Assembly: GCA_030432295.1 (NCBI GenBank)
Contig: JAUIHI010000010.1
Coordinates: forward strand, 1-64,000
Source: Anaerolineae bacterium
Lineage (GTDB): Bacteria; Chloroflexota; Anaerolineae; Caldilineales; Caldilineaceae
Direction: 5' to 3'
DNA: 64,000 nucleotides
Shown: piece by piece, positions 35,273 to 44,402 of the stretch
Layout of the letters: every line of letters begins with the position of its first letter
Position numbering within the stretch: the first letter of the stretch is position 1
Position numbers and translations under genes: made by a program
The notes under the pieces: generated by a model
What the model saw: the letters and a program-made list of their open reading frames with translations, nothing else
Databases searched by the model: none
Told to the model about the DNA's origin: nothing

Positions 35273-36670
35273 TTAGAAGTACTTGGAGAACACGCGCTTG
35301 GAGAATTCATCCGCCTCGGCGATGGCATCTTCCGGTGTCCAGCCGTCCAGGAGGACACGCACAACCATCGAACCCACGGGTGAATCGGGGCTGCCGTTCA
35401 GTTCGGCGATGGCCGCGTTGTCGAAGGGAGCCGGATACCCGCCATAGGTGCCGATCTGCGCGGCCAGGTTGAAGGCTTTGCGTGTGCCTTCCCACATGGG
35501 CAGGCTGTCGTATTCCTTCAGTACATTCGCCACAAAGCCCGCTTCTAGCCAGGGCGCGTAGATTTCGCTGTCGTAGAGCGCCCGCACCAGTTCGGTGCTC
35601 TTTTCCGGGTTTTTGCCCTTGGCCGACTGTACCACTGTGTAGCGCAGGCTGGCATCGGTGGTGTCGCGTACGGCTTTGGGCTTGGGAGCCAGACCCGTAT
35701 TTTCCGCCAGTTCCGGGTCATTGGCCTGTGCCCCCACGTAGATGGAAGCCGCATTGATCACGAGCAGGCCCTGCTTCTCCAGATAGAATTTATTGTTGGC
35801 CGCGTAGTCATAGGCCGCGGCGTCGGGCGGGAAGAGGCCCAGATCGTAGGACTCTTTGGCGAAGTTGAGGGCGGCGGTAGCTTCGGCAGCCTTCTCGTCG
35901 GCCAGGATAATCTTCGTGCCACTCTCGTCCCAGACATCCGCGCCGTAGTTGCGGAAAAGGTCGGAGCACCAGCCGTCGTGGGTCAGTTTTACAATACCAA
36001 AGCCCCAGCCATAGAGTTTTTCGCCCTGTTCTTCACTCCATTTGGTCGCCTCCAGGGTGAGGTCCCGGGTCTCATCCCAGGTCCACTGGCCTTCGGGGAC
36101 GGTGACGCCCGCATTCGCATAGATGTCCTTGCGGTACTGCACCATCGGCGTGTCGATGGAATAGGGCAGGAAACCCACAACCCCATCCCGGGTGGAATAG
36201 GTGTCCAGCCGGGGCTGCCAGCCGCCGTGGGCATCGCCGATCTCCGCGAAGAGATCGGTCTGGTCGGCCAGGGCCTGGGCATCCATCATCTGCAGGGCCA
36301 CTGCACCGCTGATGAACATGGCATCGGGGAGGGTTCCTGCTTCGATCCCTGGCATGACTTTTGTCTGCATATTCGCATCAGAATCCCGGCTGATTTCGAT
36401 GGTGGCGTTGTTGGCTGCCGCCCACTCGTTCAGCTTTGTCTGCATGATTTCATCAGCATCTGGGGCAAAGGTATTCCACAGCCAAAAATTCAGGGCTGTG
36501 GTTTCGGCGGGGGCAGCCGGTGCAGAGGCTGCTTCTCCACCAGAGGAGGCAGGGGCAGCCTGGGGTGCGGCAGCCGGGGCTGAGCAGCCGACCAGCAACA
36601 CACCTGCTGCGGCTACTGCGCTGGAACGGAGAAAATCACGACGGGACAGCTTTTTCTGTACTGCTGACAT
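35273..36670 (-). CDS. sugar ABC transporter substrate-binding protein with Tat-type lipoprotein signal
   Basis: 465 residues. The N-terminus has KKLSRRDFLRSSAVAAAG followed by VLLVGCSAPAA, combining a twin-arginine motif (SRRDFL) with a lipobox Cys, so export of the folded protein by Tat and lipid anchoring is likely. A Pro/Ala/Ser linker precedes the class I sugar-binding fold (TALNFWLWNTFAPDADEIMQ near its start). It feeds the MalF/MalG-type permeases downstream. A GAGGAGA site lies upstream of the ATG at 36670. Ligand unknown. Confidence 0.9.
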   Translation of the reverse strand: MSAVQKKLSRRDFLRSSAVAAAGVLLVGCSAPAAAPQAAPASSGGEAASAPAAPAETTALNFWLWNTFAPDADEIMQTKLNEWAAANNATIEISRDSDANMQTKVMPGIEAGTLPDAMFISGAVALQMMDAQALADQTDLFAEIGDAHGGWQPRLDTYSTRDGVVGFLPYSIDTPMVQYRKDIYANAGVTVPEGQWTWDETRDLTLEATKWSEEQGEKLYGWGFGIVKLTHDGWCSDLFRNYGADVWDESGTKIILADEKAAEATAALNFAKESYDLGLFPPDAAAYDYAANNKFYLEKQGLLVINAASIYVGAQANDPELAENTGLAPKPKAVRDTTDASLRYTVVQSAKGKNPEKSTELVRALYDSEIYAPWLEAGFVANVLKEYDSLPMWEGTRKAFNLAAQIGTYGGYPAPFDNAAIAELNGSPDSPVGSMVVRVLLDGWTPEDAIAEADEFSKRVFSKYF

Positions 36671-36835
36671 GGGGTTGTCTCCTCTGCTGGAAGTGGGTAT
36701 AGAAAAACGGACGACACGAACGACAGGAGGTCGCAACAGTGGGGAATGGAATGTCGCTTACGCAAGTCGAAAAAATTGTAACGGCACTACCAAAAGATGT
36801 CAAACAGCAAAAATCCACCCCCCTGTCGCCTGAAA

Positions 36836-38272
36836 TCAACCCGCTCCCCGCACAAATTCGGCTACCCGTTGGGCCGTCGCCCCGTCGATCTGCCCACCTG
36901 CTTCCAACTCGGCCAGCACCTCCGACAGACTATAGACCGCATGACCCCGAATGCCCGCCGCGGCCAGATTTTCCATTCCGCCCTGCTCCCGGTCAATCAG
37001 CACAATGGCATCTTCCACAATCAGCCCGGCCTCCCGCAGCCGCTCGGCGCCCTGGATCAGACTGCCAGCGCTGGTGATCAGGTCTTCGATGATGGCCACT
37101 CGTTCGCCTGCTTTCCACACCCCTTCGATGCCCTTGCCCGTGCCGTACTGCTTCACTTCTTTGCGCGGGTAGATCAGCGGCGCGCCTGTCGCCAGCGAGA
37201 CAGCCACCCCAATCGGCAGGCCCGCATAGGGAATACCGGCGATGCGGTCATAGGACAGCCCTGCCAGGATTTTGCCGTATGCCTGCGCGGCTTGCGCCAG
37301 CATCTCCGGGCGACTGACCAACAGGCGCAGGTCGATGTAAAAGGGCGATTGAATGCCGCTGGCCAGGGTGAAGTTGCCGAATTGGACAGCGCCGAGGGCG
37401 TGGAGATTGGAGATGAGAGATTGGGGATTGGGGACCGGTGTCTTTGGACTGGTGGCTGATGACTGCTCGCTGGTCACTTCTGACCGGGCCTGATTGATTT
37501 CATCGCGCAGGGCGAGCGCGGCGGCCCGGTGATCCGCCGCGCCGGTGACACTGCGGCTGGCAGACAGCAGCAGCCCCATCCCATCGGGCCGCAATCCACC
37601 GGCCACGGACCCGGCCAGATCACCCCCCTGTGCGCCCACGCCAGGGACCAGAAACCAGGCGTCCGGCGCGGCCGCGCGAATCTCTGCCATCACGTGGGCG
37701 TAGGTGGCCCCTACCACCAGCCCCACCTGCTTGGACCAGCTCGTGGCCGTCTCCGCCACCTGCAAATAGAGCGGCTTGCCGTCGGCGACGGGTAGACTCT
37801 GGAACTCGCCCGCGCTGGGGTTGGATGTGTGGCATAGCACAAACAGACCCTTCTCCCCATAGGCAGCGAACTCATCGATGCTGTCCCGGCCCAGATAGGG
37901 GCTGAGTGTGACCGCATCCGCACCCAACTCTTCCAGACAGGCAATGGCGTAGGCCGCAGCCGTGGAGCCGACATCGCCCCGTTTGGCATCGAGCAGCACA
38001 GGGATATGGCTGGGGATGGCCGCGATGGTTCGGCGCAACATATCCATTCCCGCCGTACCGTGGGCTTCGTAGAAAGCGATGTTCGGCTTGTAGCAGCAGA
38101 CGAATTCCGACGTAGCCTCGATCACCGCCAGGTTCCAGCGTAGGATATCGTCGGTTACTGGGCCGTTGGAACGGTAGCGATTGGGCAACGCCTTTGCCGT
38201 CGGGTCCAGCCCCACGCAGAGCAGGGAATTGTTGCGCTGGCTGGCGGCGGTCAATTTGTCATAAAAATTCAT
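36836..38272 (-). CDS. bifunctional orotidine-5'-phosphate decarboxylase / orotate phosphoribosyltransferase
   Basis: 478 residues carrying the last two steps of UMP synthesis in one chain. The N-terminal OMP decarboxylase (about 1-265) has the catalytic [20 protein letters not shown] and [11 protein letters not shown]. The C-terminal OPRT (about 295-478) has [16 protein letters not shown] and the PRPP-binding [20 protein letters not shown]. The order, PyrF then PyrE, is the reverse of the eukaryotic UMPS fusion. The linker ([16 protein letters not shown]) is encoded by short-period text (gattggagatgagagattgg, about 37400-37440) of the same kind as the intergenic repeats. Confidence 0.95.
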   Translation of the reverse strand: MNFYDKLTAASQRNNSLLCVGLDPTAKALPNRYRSNGPVTDDILRWNLAVIEATSEFVCCYKPNIAFYEAHGTAGMDMLRRTIAAIPSHIPVLLDAKRGDVGSTAAAYAIACLEELGADAVTLSPYLGRDSIDEFAAYGEKGLFVLCHTSNPSAGEFQSLPVADGKPLYLQVAETATSWSKQVGLVVGATYAHVMAEIRAAAPDAWFLVPGVGAQGGDLAGSVAGGLRPDGMGLLLSASRSVTGAADHRAAALALRDEINQARSEVTSEQSSATSPKTPVPNPQSLISNLHALGAVQFGNFTLASGIQSPFYIDLRLLVSRPEMLAQAAQAYGKILAGLSYDRIAGIPYAGLPIGVAVSLATGAPLIYPRKEVKQYGTGKGIEGVWKAGERVAIIEDLITSAGSLIQGAERLREAGLIVEDAIVLIDREQGGMENLAAAGIRGHAVYSLSEVLAELEAGGQIDGATAQRVAEFVRGAG

Positions 38273-38287
38273 TGGGGGTTCTCCTGA

Positions 38288-38373
38288 AGTTTAGCCACTG
38301 ATAAACACTGATGAACGCTGATACAAACGGATAAATCTGCGCAATCTTATTTTCTGCGTAATCTGCGTCCTCC
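38288..38373. repeat. cgctgat/ctgcg-word repeat
   Basis: gccactgataaacactgatg, aacgctgatacaaacggata then aatctgcg...ttctgcgtaatctgcgtcct. It is one version of the repeat also seen near 6288, 10649, 18697 and 45730, filling the gap between the TerB-N-like gene and pyrFE. Confidence 0.6.
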
Positions 38374-38378
38374 CCTCC

Positions 38379-39632
38379 CTAACGCATCTCCGCAGAGTAG
38401 GGGTAGACGTTCCATTTCTCGATCTCTTTCCCGTTGACGTAGACGCGCACCGTCGGCCACTTTTCCACATACGCCCATAGCCGCCAGAATTGGCGTATGT
38501 GGCGCTTGCGAAAGTGGATGCGGTGGACCAGTTGGCGGGTTTCGTCCATCAACACCTGATAGCCCGCCTGTTTGCGCGCCAAATGCAGCACATAATCGTA
38601 ATGCTGGGATCGGTTGTTGCCAAATTCCAGAATCAATTGCCACTCGGATCGCGCTTCGGCTGCCGGGGACTCGGCGGTCTCCGAACTGTCGTCGGCGGGC
38701 TGGTCTGGCTCCGTGGGATGGGTTGCGGCTACGGGCAAGGAGGCGAAGAGGTCAGCCAGCCGGGGTTCCAGAGCCGAGCGGATGTCGATCTGCGGCAATA
38801 GCAGCCGGATGTCCCGATGGACTGTGCGCCAGGGCCGCCACGCTTGCGCACTATCCCCGTTGGGGCTGCTTTGGGCCAGCGCCCAGGCCAGCGGATCCGC
38901 GCCCAGTGTGTTGGCGAGGGATGTAATGCGCAGTTCGAGCAGGGGGCCGTCGTTCTCCAGGTGGAAATCTGTCAGCACCGGTGCGTGTAGTTGCCAGCCC
39001 TGGGCCAGGGCCAGCCCACAGGCCGCGTCCAGTTTTCCTCCCATTTGGGCCAGCCAGCCCGCCGCCGCGGCCAGGCTGGACGTGGAAGCGCTGCCCTGGC
39101 TGATGGCCTGGGCGATCAGCTCCTTCTCCTGGGCCAGCCAGCCTGCCAGCAGTGCGGTCTGGGCCAGTGCACTGTCTCCCTGCCAGGCGCCCGCGGCCAA
39201 CAGGGAAAAGAGTTCCGCGGTGGCCGCGGCCCGCCCCGCTTCCTCAAAGAGCGCGGTTTCCAGCCAGGCCAGATAGTTTTGGCGGAAGGCGAGAGGCGCG
39301 AACACTTCTGGCGTAGTCAGCCAGTTGGCAAAGCGGCGACGCTGGACCGGCGTCATTCCCGCGTAGCTGGTGTTGGGCAGGGGATCGTCCGCAGCAGCGC
39401 TGTCTCTGTCCAGGGGCAGGGTCGGGTCGATTTGCGTGTAGTCACCATCGGCGTCTGTCTCGACCGGACGAGAGGCCAGTCGAGAAGAGTCAGACCGGAA
39501 AAGGGTTGTCCCCCGCTCAACCGCAGCGCTCAGCACCGCGCTGGCGGGAGCGTCCCGATCCATCAGGCGCAGATGTGGATTGGGGTGGTCGTGCCAAAAG
39601 TCTGTGTGGGTTGTTGACGAGGCCGCGGGCAT
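38379..39632 (-). CDS. TerB-N-domain-like protein, unknown function
   Basis: 417 residues. Residues about 65-130 (YTQIDPTLPLDRDSAAADD, YAGMTPVQRRRFANWLTTPE, FRQNYLAWLETALFEE) resemble the TerB N-terminal domain found in proteins linked to tellurite-resistance-like and stress systems. A middle Ala/Gln-rich helical region follows, then a C-terminal domain (HYDYVLHLARKQAGYQVLMD, HIRQFWRLWAYVEKWPTVRV) I cannot name. No ter genes are nearby. The ATG at 39632 is preferred to 39764, since the longer version would start in the divergent promoter region. Confidence 0.6.
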   Translation of the reverse strand: MPAASSTTHTDFWHDHPNPHLRLMDRDAPASAVLSAAVERGTTLFRSDSSRLASRPVETDADGDYTQIDPTLPLDRDSAAADDPLPNTSYAGMTPVQRRRFANWLTTPEVFAPLAFRQNYLAWLETALFEEAGRAAATAELFSLLAAGAWQGDSALAQTALLAGWLAQEKELIAQAISQGSASTSSLAAAAGWLAQMGGKLDAACGLALAQGWQLHAPVLTDFHLENDGPLLELRITSLANTLGADPLAWALAQSSPNGDSAQAWRPWRTVHRDIRLLLPQIDIRSALEPRLADLFASLPVAATHPTEPDQPADDSSETAESPAAEARSEWQLILEFGNNRSQHYDYVLHLARKQAGYQVLMDETRQLVHRIHFRKRHIRQFWRLWAYVEKWPTVRVYVNGKEIEKWNVYPYSAEMR

Positions 39633-39757
39633 AGGCTCTTCTCGTGGAATCGTGTATACTATCGTATAGACTGTTGAGATGATAGCATACGCCACCCAGA
39701 AGTTCGACTTTTCCGAAGAGGTCGGGCTTCTGATCTGACTTGAGAGGGTAGCAGAAA

Positions 39758-40147
39758 GTGTCACACATCACCGGATTGGCCGAAATTGTACTCTGGACTG
39801 CCGACAAAGAAAAGTCGTTGGGCTTTTATCAGGGACTGTTGGGGCTGGAACTGATCTCCCCGCCCACCCTGCGCAACGCCTTTTTGAAGGCAGCCGACGG
39901 CGCGGCGGGGATTCCCCAGATGATTGTGCTGGTTCCCATGCCGCCGGAGATTCTGGCCCAGCCCCGCAGCGGACAATTGCACCACATCGCTTTCGAGACG
40001 ACGCCCGCGGGTTTCGACGCCCAAAAAGCAGCCTTCGAGGCGGCGGGCTATGCGCCCCGGGGCGGCAAACATCCGGTGCTGGCCAGCCGCACAATGTATG
40101 TGGACGACCCGGACGGCAACGAAATCGAATTCATCTGCAAGGAGTAG
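39758..40147 (+). CDS. VOC-superfamily (glyoxalase/dioxygenase-like) protein
   Basis: 129 residues, single VOC module: ITGLAEIVLWTADKEKSLGF at the start, the central LHHIAFETT with a metal-ligand-type His, and the C-terminal YVDDPDGNEIEFICKE with the Glu ligand position. The family covers glyoxalases, dioxygenases and antibiotic-binding proteins, so the reaction is undetermined. It begins with GTG (39758) preceded by GAGAGGG. The moeA gene starts 6 bases after its stop, so the two are co-transcribed. Confidence 0.85.
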   Translation: MSHITGLAEIVLWTADKEKSLGFYQGLLGLELISPPTLRNAFLKAADGAAGIPQMIVLVPMPPEILAQPRSGQLHHIAFETTPAGFDAQKAAFEAAGYAPRGGKHPVLASRTMYVDDPDGNEIEFICKE

Positions 40148-40153
40148 CCGCGG

Positions 40154-41398
40154 ATGGCCGAATCACCCTATCCGATGCTTTCTGTAGAAGCTGCCCTGGC
40201 TGCGGTCCTGGCCCAGGCCAGCCCATTGCCACCTGTCACGATTTCGGCCCGGCAAGCGCTGGGCTATGTGCTGGCCGCGGACATTCGGGCCGGTGAACCC
40301 TTGCCCCCCTTTCCCGCTTCGGTGAAGGATGGCTACGCAGTCATCGCCGCCGACGGGCCAGGCACGTATCCGCTGGTCGGCGAAGTGACCGCCGGGCGGA
40401 TGGCCGATTTCACCGTCACGCCGGGGACAGTGGCCTACGTGACCACTGGCGCACCGATGCCCTCGGGCGCGGACGCGGTGGTGATGGTGGAGCAGACGGA
40501 GAAACTCTGGGCACGCAACGGCCCGGCCCACATCGACATCCGGGCACAGGTCCGGGCCGGGGATGACGTGCGTCCCGTGGGTGTGGACGTGGCTGCGGGC
40601 GAGCTGGTGCTGGAAGCGGGCACGCGGCTCGGCCCCGCCGAGATCGGCCTGCTGGCAACAGCCGGCGTGACCGAGGCACTGGTCTATCCACGTCCGAAAG
40701 TGGCGGTCCTCTCCACCGGAGACGAACTGGTGGAGCCGGGCTCGCCTCTCGGCCCCGGTCAGATTCGGGACAGTAACCGGGCGATGCTCATCGCTGCCAT
40801 CCAGGCGGTGGGTGGCGATGCGGTGGATTTGGGCATCTCCGGCGACAGTCAATCCAGCCTGGAAGCGTCTGTCCAGCGGGGGCTGGCAAACGCGGATGTG
40901 CTGCTCACTTCCGGCGGCGTCTCGATGGGCGATCTGGACCTGATCAAACCCCTGTTGGAACACGCGGGGCAGGTCCACTTTGGCCGAGTGCGGATGAAGC
41001 CGGGCAAGCCCATCACCTTTGCCACCACAGCTAACGCCGGCGGCGATCACACCTGTCTGGTCTTTGGGCTGCCGGGCAATCCGGTGAGCAGTCTGGTCAC
41101 TTTTTATCTCTTTGCCGTGCCTGCCATCCGCGCTCTGGCTGGTCATCCCGACCCGCATCTGCGCCGAGTACAGGCCCGACTTTCCCAGCCCCTGCCGCTG
41201 GACCCGACCCGTCCGGAATATCACCGGGCCACCCTGCGCTGGGATGCCGCGGCAAATGGCTTTGTGGCCGATAGCACTGGCAGCCAGTCCAGCAGCCGTC
41301 TGCTCAGTATGCGTACCGCCAACGCCCTGCTCGAACTGCCGGAGCGGGAGGGCGAGTTGCCCGCCGGTTCGATTGTCGGCGCGTTGTTGATTGGTTGA
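40154..41398 (+). CDS. moeA: molybdopterin molybdotransferase MoeA
   Basis: 414 residues. MoeA inserts molybdate (or tungstate) into adenylated molybdopterin. Diagnostic segments: PLPPFPASVKDGYAV, the VTTGAPMPSGADAVVMVEQ loop, VLSTGDELVEPG, TSGGVSMGDLD and FGLPGNPVSSLVTF, covering domains I-III plus a C-terminal beta domain. The last residues (LLIG) and the stop codon lie inside a gattggtt-type inverted repeat, so the natural C-terminus may have been altered by that element. It heads a cofactor gene set with moaC and moaD-moaE. Confidence 0.95.
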   Translation: MAESPYPMLSVEAALAAVLAQASPLPPVTISARQALGYVLAADIRAGEPLPPFPASVKDGYAVIAADGPGTYPLVGEVTAGRMADFTVTPGTVAYVTTGAPMPSGADAVVMVEQTEKLWARNGPAHIDIRAQVRAGDDVRPVGVDVAAGELVLEAGTRLGPAEIGLLATAGVTEALVYPRPKVAVLSTGDELVEPGSPLGPGQIRDSNRAMLIAAIQAVGGDAVDLGISGDSQSSLEASVQRGLANADVLLTSGGVSMGDLDLIKPLLEHAGQVHFGRVRMKPGKPITFATTANAGGDHTCLVFGLPGNPVSSLVTFYLFAVPAIRALAGHPDPHLRRVQARLSQPLPLDPTRPEYHRATLRWDAAANGFVADSTGSQSSSRLLSMRTANALLELPEREGELPAGSIVGALLIG

Positions 41399-41478
41399 TT
41401 GGTTGATTAGTTGATTGGTTTTGTGTCATCGAAAACGACGAAGCCAACCAATCAACCAATCAACCAATCAACCAATTC
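41385..41478. repeat. short-period inverted repeat (ttgattgg / ccaatcaa)
   Basis: The left arm is five-fold ttgattgg-like text starting within the moeA 3' end. The right arm is caaccaat repeated four times (about 41443-41477), separated by tcatcgaaaacgacgaag. Further short-period text (aatatccaatacccattc) runs to the moaC start codon. Confidence 0.85.
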
Positions 41479-41539
41479 ATAACGAACCACCAGCACTTAA
41501 CGAATATCCAATACCCATTCCCTAATCTCCAATAATACT

Positions 41540-42022
41540 ATGAACCTAACCCATCTCGATGCCCAGGGCCACGCCGCAATGGTGGATGTGGGCGACAAAC
41601 AGATTACCAGCCGGGAAGCCATTGCCCAGGGCGAAGTGCGTATGTTGCCCGCCACTTTGGCTGCTATACGCGACGGCAACGTCCCTAAAGGCGATGTGCT
41701 GGCCGCGGCTCGCATTGCCGGAATACTGGCAGCCAAAAAGACGCCGGATCTGATTCCGCTCTGCCACACACTGCTGTTGACAAAGGCGGCGGTGGATTTC
41801 ACCATCGACGAAGCCGAAAGCCGGGTGGTCATCACCGCCACTGTGCGCTGCAACGGCAAGACCGGCGTGGAAATGGAAGCCCTGACTGCGGTCAGTGTGG
41901 CCGCTCTCACTATCTACGATATGGCGAAAGCCCTGGAAAAGACGATGACCATCGGCGACATCCGTCTGCTGGAGAAGCGGGGCGGCAAGTCGGGGGACTG
42001 GACCAGAGAAGGGGAGGAATAG
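41540..42022 (+). CDS. moaC: cyclic pyranopterin monophosphate synthase MoaC
   Basis: 160 residues. The family core is complete: [38 protein letters not shown], the [12 protein letters not shown] motif (catalytic Lys and His), [20 protein letters not shown] and [17 protein letters not shown]. It carries out the second step of molybdopterin synthesis after MoaA, which is not in the window. There is no Shine-Dalgarno site; the start lies in repeat-derived A/T-rich sequence. The next gene follows 3 bases after its stop. Confidence 0.96.
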   Translation: MNLTHLDAQGHAAMVDVGDKQITSREAIAQGEVRMLPATLAAIRDGNVPKGDVLAAARIAGILAAKKTPDLIPLCHTLLLTKAAVDFTIDEAESRVVITATVRCNGKTGVEMEALTAVSVAALTIYDMAKALEKTMTIGDIRLLEKRGGKSGDWTREGEE

Positions 42023-42025
42023 CCA

Positions 42026-42730
42026 ATGGAAGTTCGTCTGCGTCTCTTTGCCGGTCTACGCCAGGTGGCTGGCTTCAAAGAAAAAGTTATTACTCTGCCC
42101 GAAAATGCAGTGGTGGCGGATCTGTTGGATCAGTTGCCCAGTTCTATTGTAGGGCGCACCTTTTATATTGCCATCAATGAAGAATACGCCCGCCGGGATT
42201 CGGCACTGAAAAACGGCGATTTGGTGGCTCTGTTGCCGCCCGTCTCTGGTGGGAGTGAGATGGGGAGCGCCAAACTCTTCGAAATCACCGAATCGCCCCT
42301 CTCCCAGGACGACATCCTGCGCCGGGTCAGCCGCCCGGACTGTGGCGGAGTCGTCACCTTTGCCGGGACTGTGCGGGGCACAACCGCGACGGGCGACGGC
42401 GAACGGGGCACGGACTTTCTCGACTACGAAGCCTACATTCCTATGGCCGAAAAGATGATGGCCCGCATCGGCGATGAAGTGATGGAGCGCTGGCCCCAGG
42501 TGAAGGCGGTCAGCATCCTGCACCGGATGGGCCGCTGCGAGATCGAAGAGCCGACGGTTCTGATTGCCGTGGCGACGCCGCACCGGGGCGACGGCTGCTT
42601 CGAAGCCTGCCGCTACGCTATCGAACGGCTGAAAGCGATTGTGCCCATTTGGAAGAAAGAGAATTGGGCCGACGGTGAAGTCTGGATCGAGGGGCCGCGC
42701 CAGCCGGAGTTGCTTGGGGAGAGTGAATAG
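42026..42730 (+). CDS. MoaD-MoaE fusion, molybdopterin synthase
   Basis: 234 residues. Residues 1-76 are the ubiquitin-like sulfur carrier MoaD ([15 protein letters not shown] ... [11 protein letters not shown]). Residues 77-234 are the catalytic MoaE subunit ([54 protein letters not shown]). The Gly-Gly that normally forms the free thiocarboxylated C-terminus of MoaD is internal, at 75-76. As known for mycobacterial MoaX fusions, cleavage after it would be required for activity. It completes the moeA-moaC-moaDE set. Confidence 0.93.
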   Translation: MEVRLRLFAGLRQVAGFKEKVITLPENAVVADLLDQLPSSIVGRTFYIAINEEYARRDSALKNGDLVALLPPVSGGSEMGSAKLFEITESPLSQDDILRRVSRPDCGGVVTFAGTVRGTTATGDGERGTDFLDYEAYIPMAEKMMARIGDEVMERWPQVKAVSILHRMGRCEIEEPTVLIAVATPHRGDGCFEACRYAIERLKAIVPIWKKENWADGEVWIEGPRQPELLGESE

Positions 42731-42782
42731 TAAGTAGTAATCAGTTCTTCATGCGCCGAGTGCGTCACGGGAGTTGAAAATT

Positions 42783-42850
42783 TGTATACACGGATAGAAA
42801 AGAACACGGATTTTCAGACTGATCCGTGTTCCTTCTTATCTGTGTATACA
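42783..42850. repeat. inverted repeat (tatacacggat)
   Basis: tgtatacacggatagaaaag plus aacacggat on the left (42783-42812) are inverted as atccgtgttccttcttatct plus gtgtataca on the right (42822-42850), nearly perfect. It follows the moaDE gene and may act as its terminator. Confidence 0.8.
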
Positions 42851-42933
42851 AGCTCTTTTCAGCGCAGTCTGATGCTTCGACGCCAATGGTGACTGATTAC
42901 CGGTGACTGATAACGGGCAATCCGGCTCCAAAT

Positions 42934-42962
42934 TTGACAGCGCGCGGCCTGCGTGGTACGAT
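42934..42962 (+). promoter_or_regulatory. sigma70-type promoter upstream of rnpB
   Basis: TTGACA (42934-42939), a 17-base spacer, TACGAT (42957-42962). The predicted start near 42969 is about 47 bases upstream of the first RNase P helix, so a processed 5' leader is implied. Confidence 0.75.
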
Positions 42963-43015
42963 TCCCTCTGTTCGTGGCAGATTAACAAATGTCATAGAAA
43001 GTTCAGTATAAAAGC

Positions 43016-43479
<464 letters not shown>

Positions 43480-43521
43480 GGAAGACGAGAGGGTGCGTCT
43501 GGGCATCCAGACCGCTAAAAT

Positions 43522-43607
<86 letters not shown>

Positions 43608-43612
43608 TGTTG

Positions 43613-43674
43613 AATGCGGAGTGATGAATGCGGAATGCGGAACTAAAAATTCGCTATTCACCGTTCACTATTAT
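43613..43674. repeat. short-period text (gaatgcgga / attcgc)
   Basis: gaatgcggagtgatgaatgc then ggaatgcggaac, followed by attcgctattcaccgttcac. It resembles the repeat text before the Gfo/Idh gene and inside miaB (56581-56610). It separates tRNA-Leu from tRNA-Ala. Confidence 0.5.
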
Positions 43675-43677
43675 TTT

Positions 43678-43749
43678 GGGCCCGTAGCCGAGTGGGAAGG
43701 CGCCTCCTTTGCAAGGAGGAGACCGTCGGTTCGAATCCGACCGGGTCCA
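43678..43749 (+). tRNA. tRNA-Ala (anticodon TGC)
   Basis: 72 bases. Acceptor gggcccg/cgggtcc includes the G3-U70 pair that identifies alanine tRNAs. Anticodon loop tttgcaa gives TGC; T-arm gtcggttcgaatccgac. CCA is not encoded. Confidence 0.95.
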
Positions 43750-43864
43750 CTGATGGAAAGCAGCCGCTGATGAGCACGGATAAACATAGATGAAATAGGC
43801 CGATGTGGGTAGCGGTAATACAATCTGTGTCCTGGATTTGGCTGATTTTGATAGGAAAATAGAT

Positions 43865-43893
43865 TTGCGTTTGTCGGCGGTGGATGGTATACT
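43865..43893 (+). promoter_or_regulatory. promoter of the tRNA-Gly/Phe group
   Basis: TTGCGT (43865-43870), a 17-base spacer and TATACT (43888-43893), 24 bases before tRNA-Gly. Confidence 0.65.
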
Positions 43894-43916
43894 TGCTTAG
43901 TAATCAATGAGAGTTT

Positions 43917-43989
<73 letters not shown>

Positions 43990-43992
43990 CTC

Positions 43993-44022
43993 AGAGCCGA
44001 CCTGATGGGTCGGCTCTTGTTT
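43993..44022 (+). terminator. hairpin after tRNA-Gly
   Basis: agagccgacc (43993-44002) pairs with ggtcggctct (44008-44017) around a short loop, followed by tgttt. It may be a terminator or a processing spacer before tRNA-Phe. Confidence 0.55.
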
Positions 44023-44098
44023 GCCGAGGTAGCTCAGTCGGTAGAGCATCGGACTGAAAATCCGTGTGTCCCCAGTTCGAGTCTGGGCCTCGGCACCA
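44023..44098 (+). tRNA. tRNA-Phe (anticodon GAA)
   Basis: 76 bases including an encoded CCA. Acceptor gccgagg/cctcggc, anticodon loop ctgaaaa giving GAA, T-arm cccagttcgagtctggg. Confidence 0.96.
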
Positions 44099-44129
44099 CA
44101 ACATCCCCGCCCGGTGGGGGCCCCAACAG

Positions 44130-44203
44130 TGGGGGATCGTCTAATGGCAGGACACCGGCCTTTGGAGCCGTGAATCGGGGTTCGAGTCCCTGTCCCCCAG
44201 CCA
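44130..44203 (+). tRNA. tRNA-Gln (anticodon TTG)
   Basis: 74 bases including an encoded CCA. Acceptor tggggga/tccccca with discriminator G, anticodon loop ctttgga giving TTG, T-arm cggggttcgagtccctg. Confidence 0.95.
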
Positions 44204-44205
44204 AT

Positions 44206-44242
44206 AGCCGGGGTGGGTTCGCCCTCCCCGGCTGCTTTTTTT
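44206..44242 (+). terminator. intrinsic terminator after tRNA-Gln
   Basis: agccgggg (44206-44213) pairs with ccccggct (44226-44233), followed by a seven-T run. Confidence 0.85.
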
Positions 44243-44261
44243 CAACAGAATCGCGCGTTAT

Positions 44262-44334
44262 GGCGCCTATAGCTCAATGGCAGAGCGCCTGATTGTGGAT
44301 CAGGAGGTTACGGGTTCGAGCCCCGTTAGGCGCC
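44262..44334 (+). tRNA. tRNA-His (anticodon GTG)
   Basis: 73 bases. Aligning the invariant U8/A9 and D-stem places gcgccta as positions 1-7 and leaves an encoded G at position -1 (44262) opposite C73 (44334), the identity pair for histidyl-tRNA synthetase. Anticodon loop attgtgga gives GTG. CCA is not encoded. Confidence 0.94.
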
Positions 44335-44359
44335 CCTTCATAAAGCAATGCATTGATGC

Positions 44360-44399
44360 AAAAATGGGTCCGGCTTTTCGAAAAGCCGGACCCATTTTT
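44360..44399. terminator. bidirectional terminator
   Basis: aaaaatgggtccggctttt (44360-44378) and its exact inverse (44381-44399) around a 2-base loop, with A and T runs on both sides. It ends the tRNA-His transcript and the convergent aminotransferase gene. Confidence 0.92.
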
Positions 44400-44402
44400 T
44401 GT

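Noticed and set aside
38379-39632. Tellurite resistance operon
   Set aside because: Only a TerB-N-like domain is suggested; no TerB, TerC, TerD or related genes are present.
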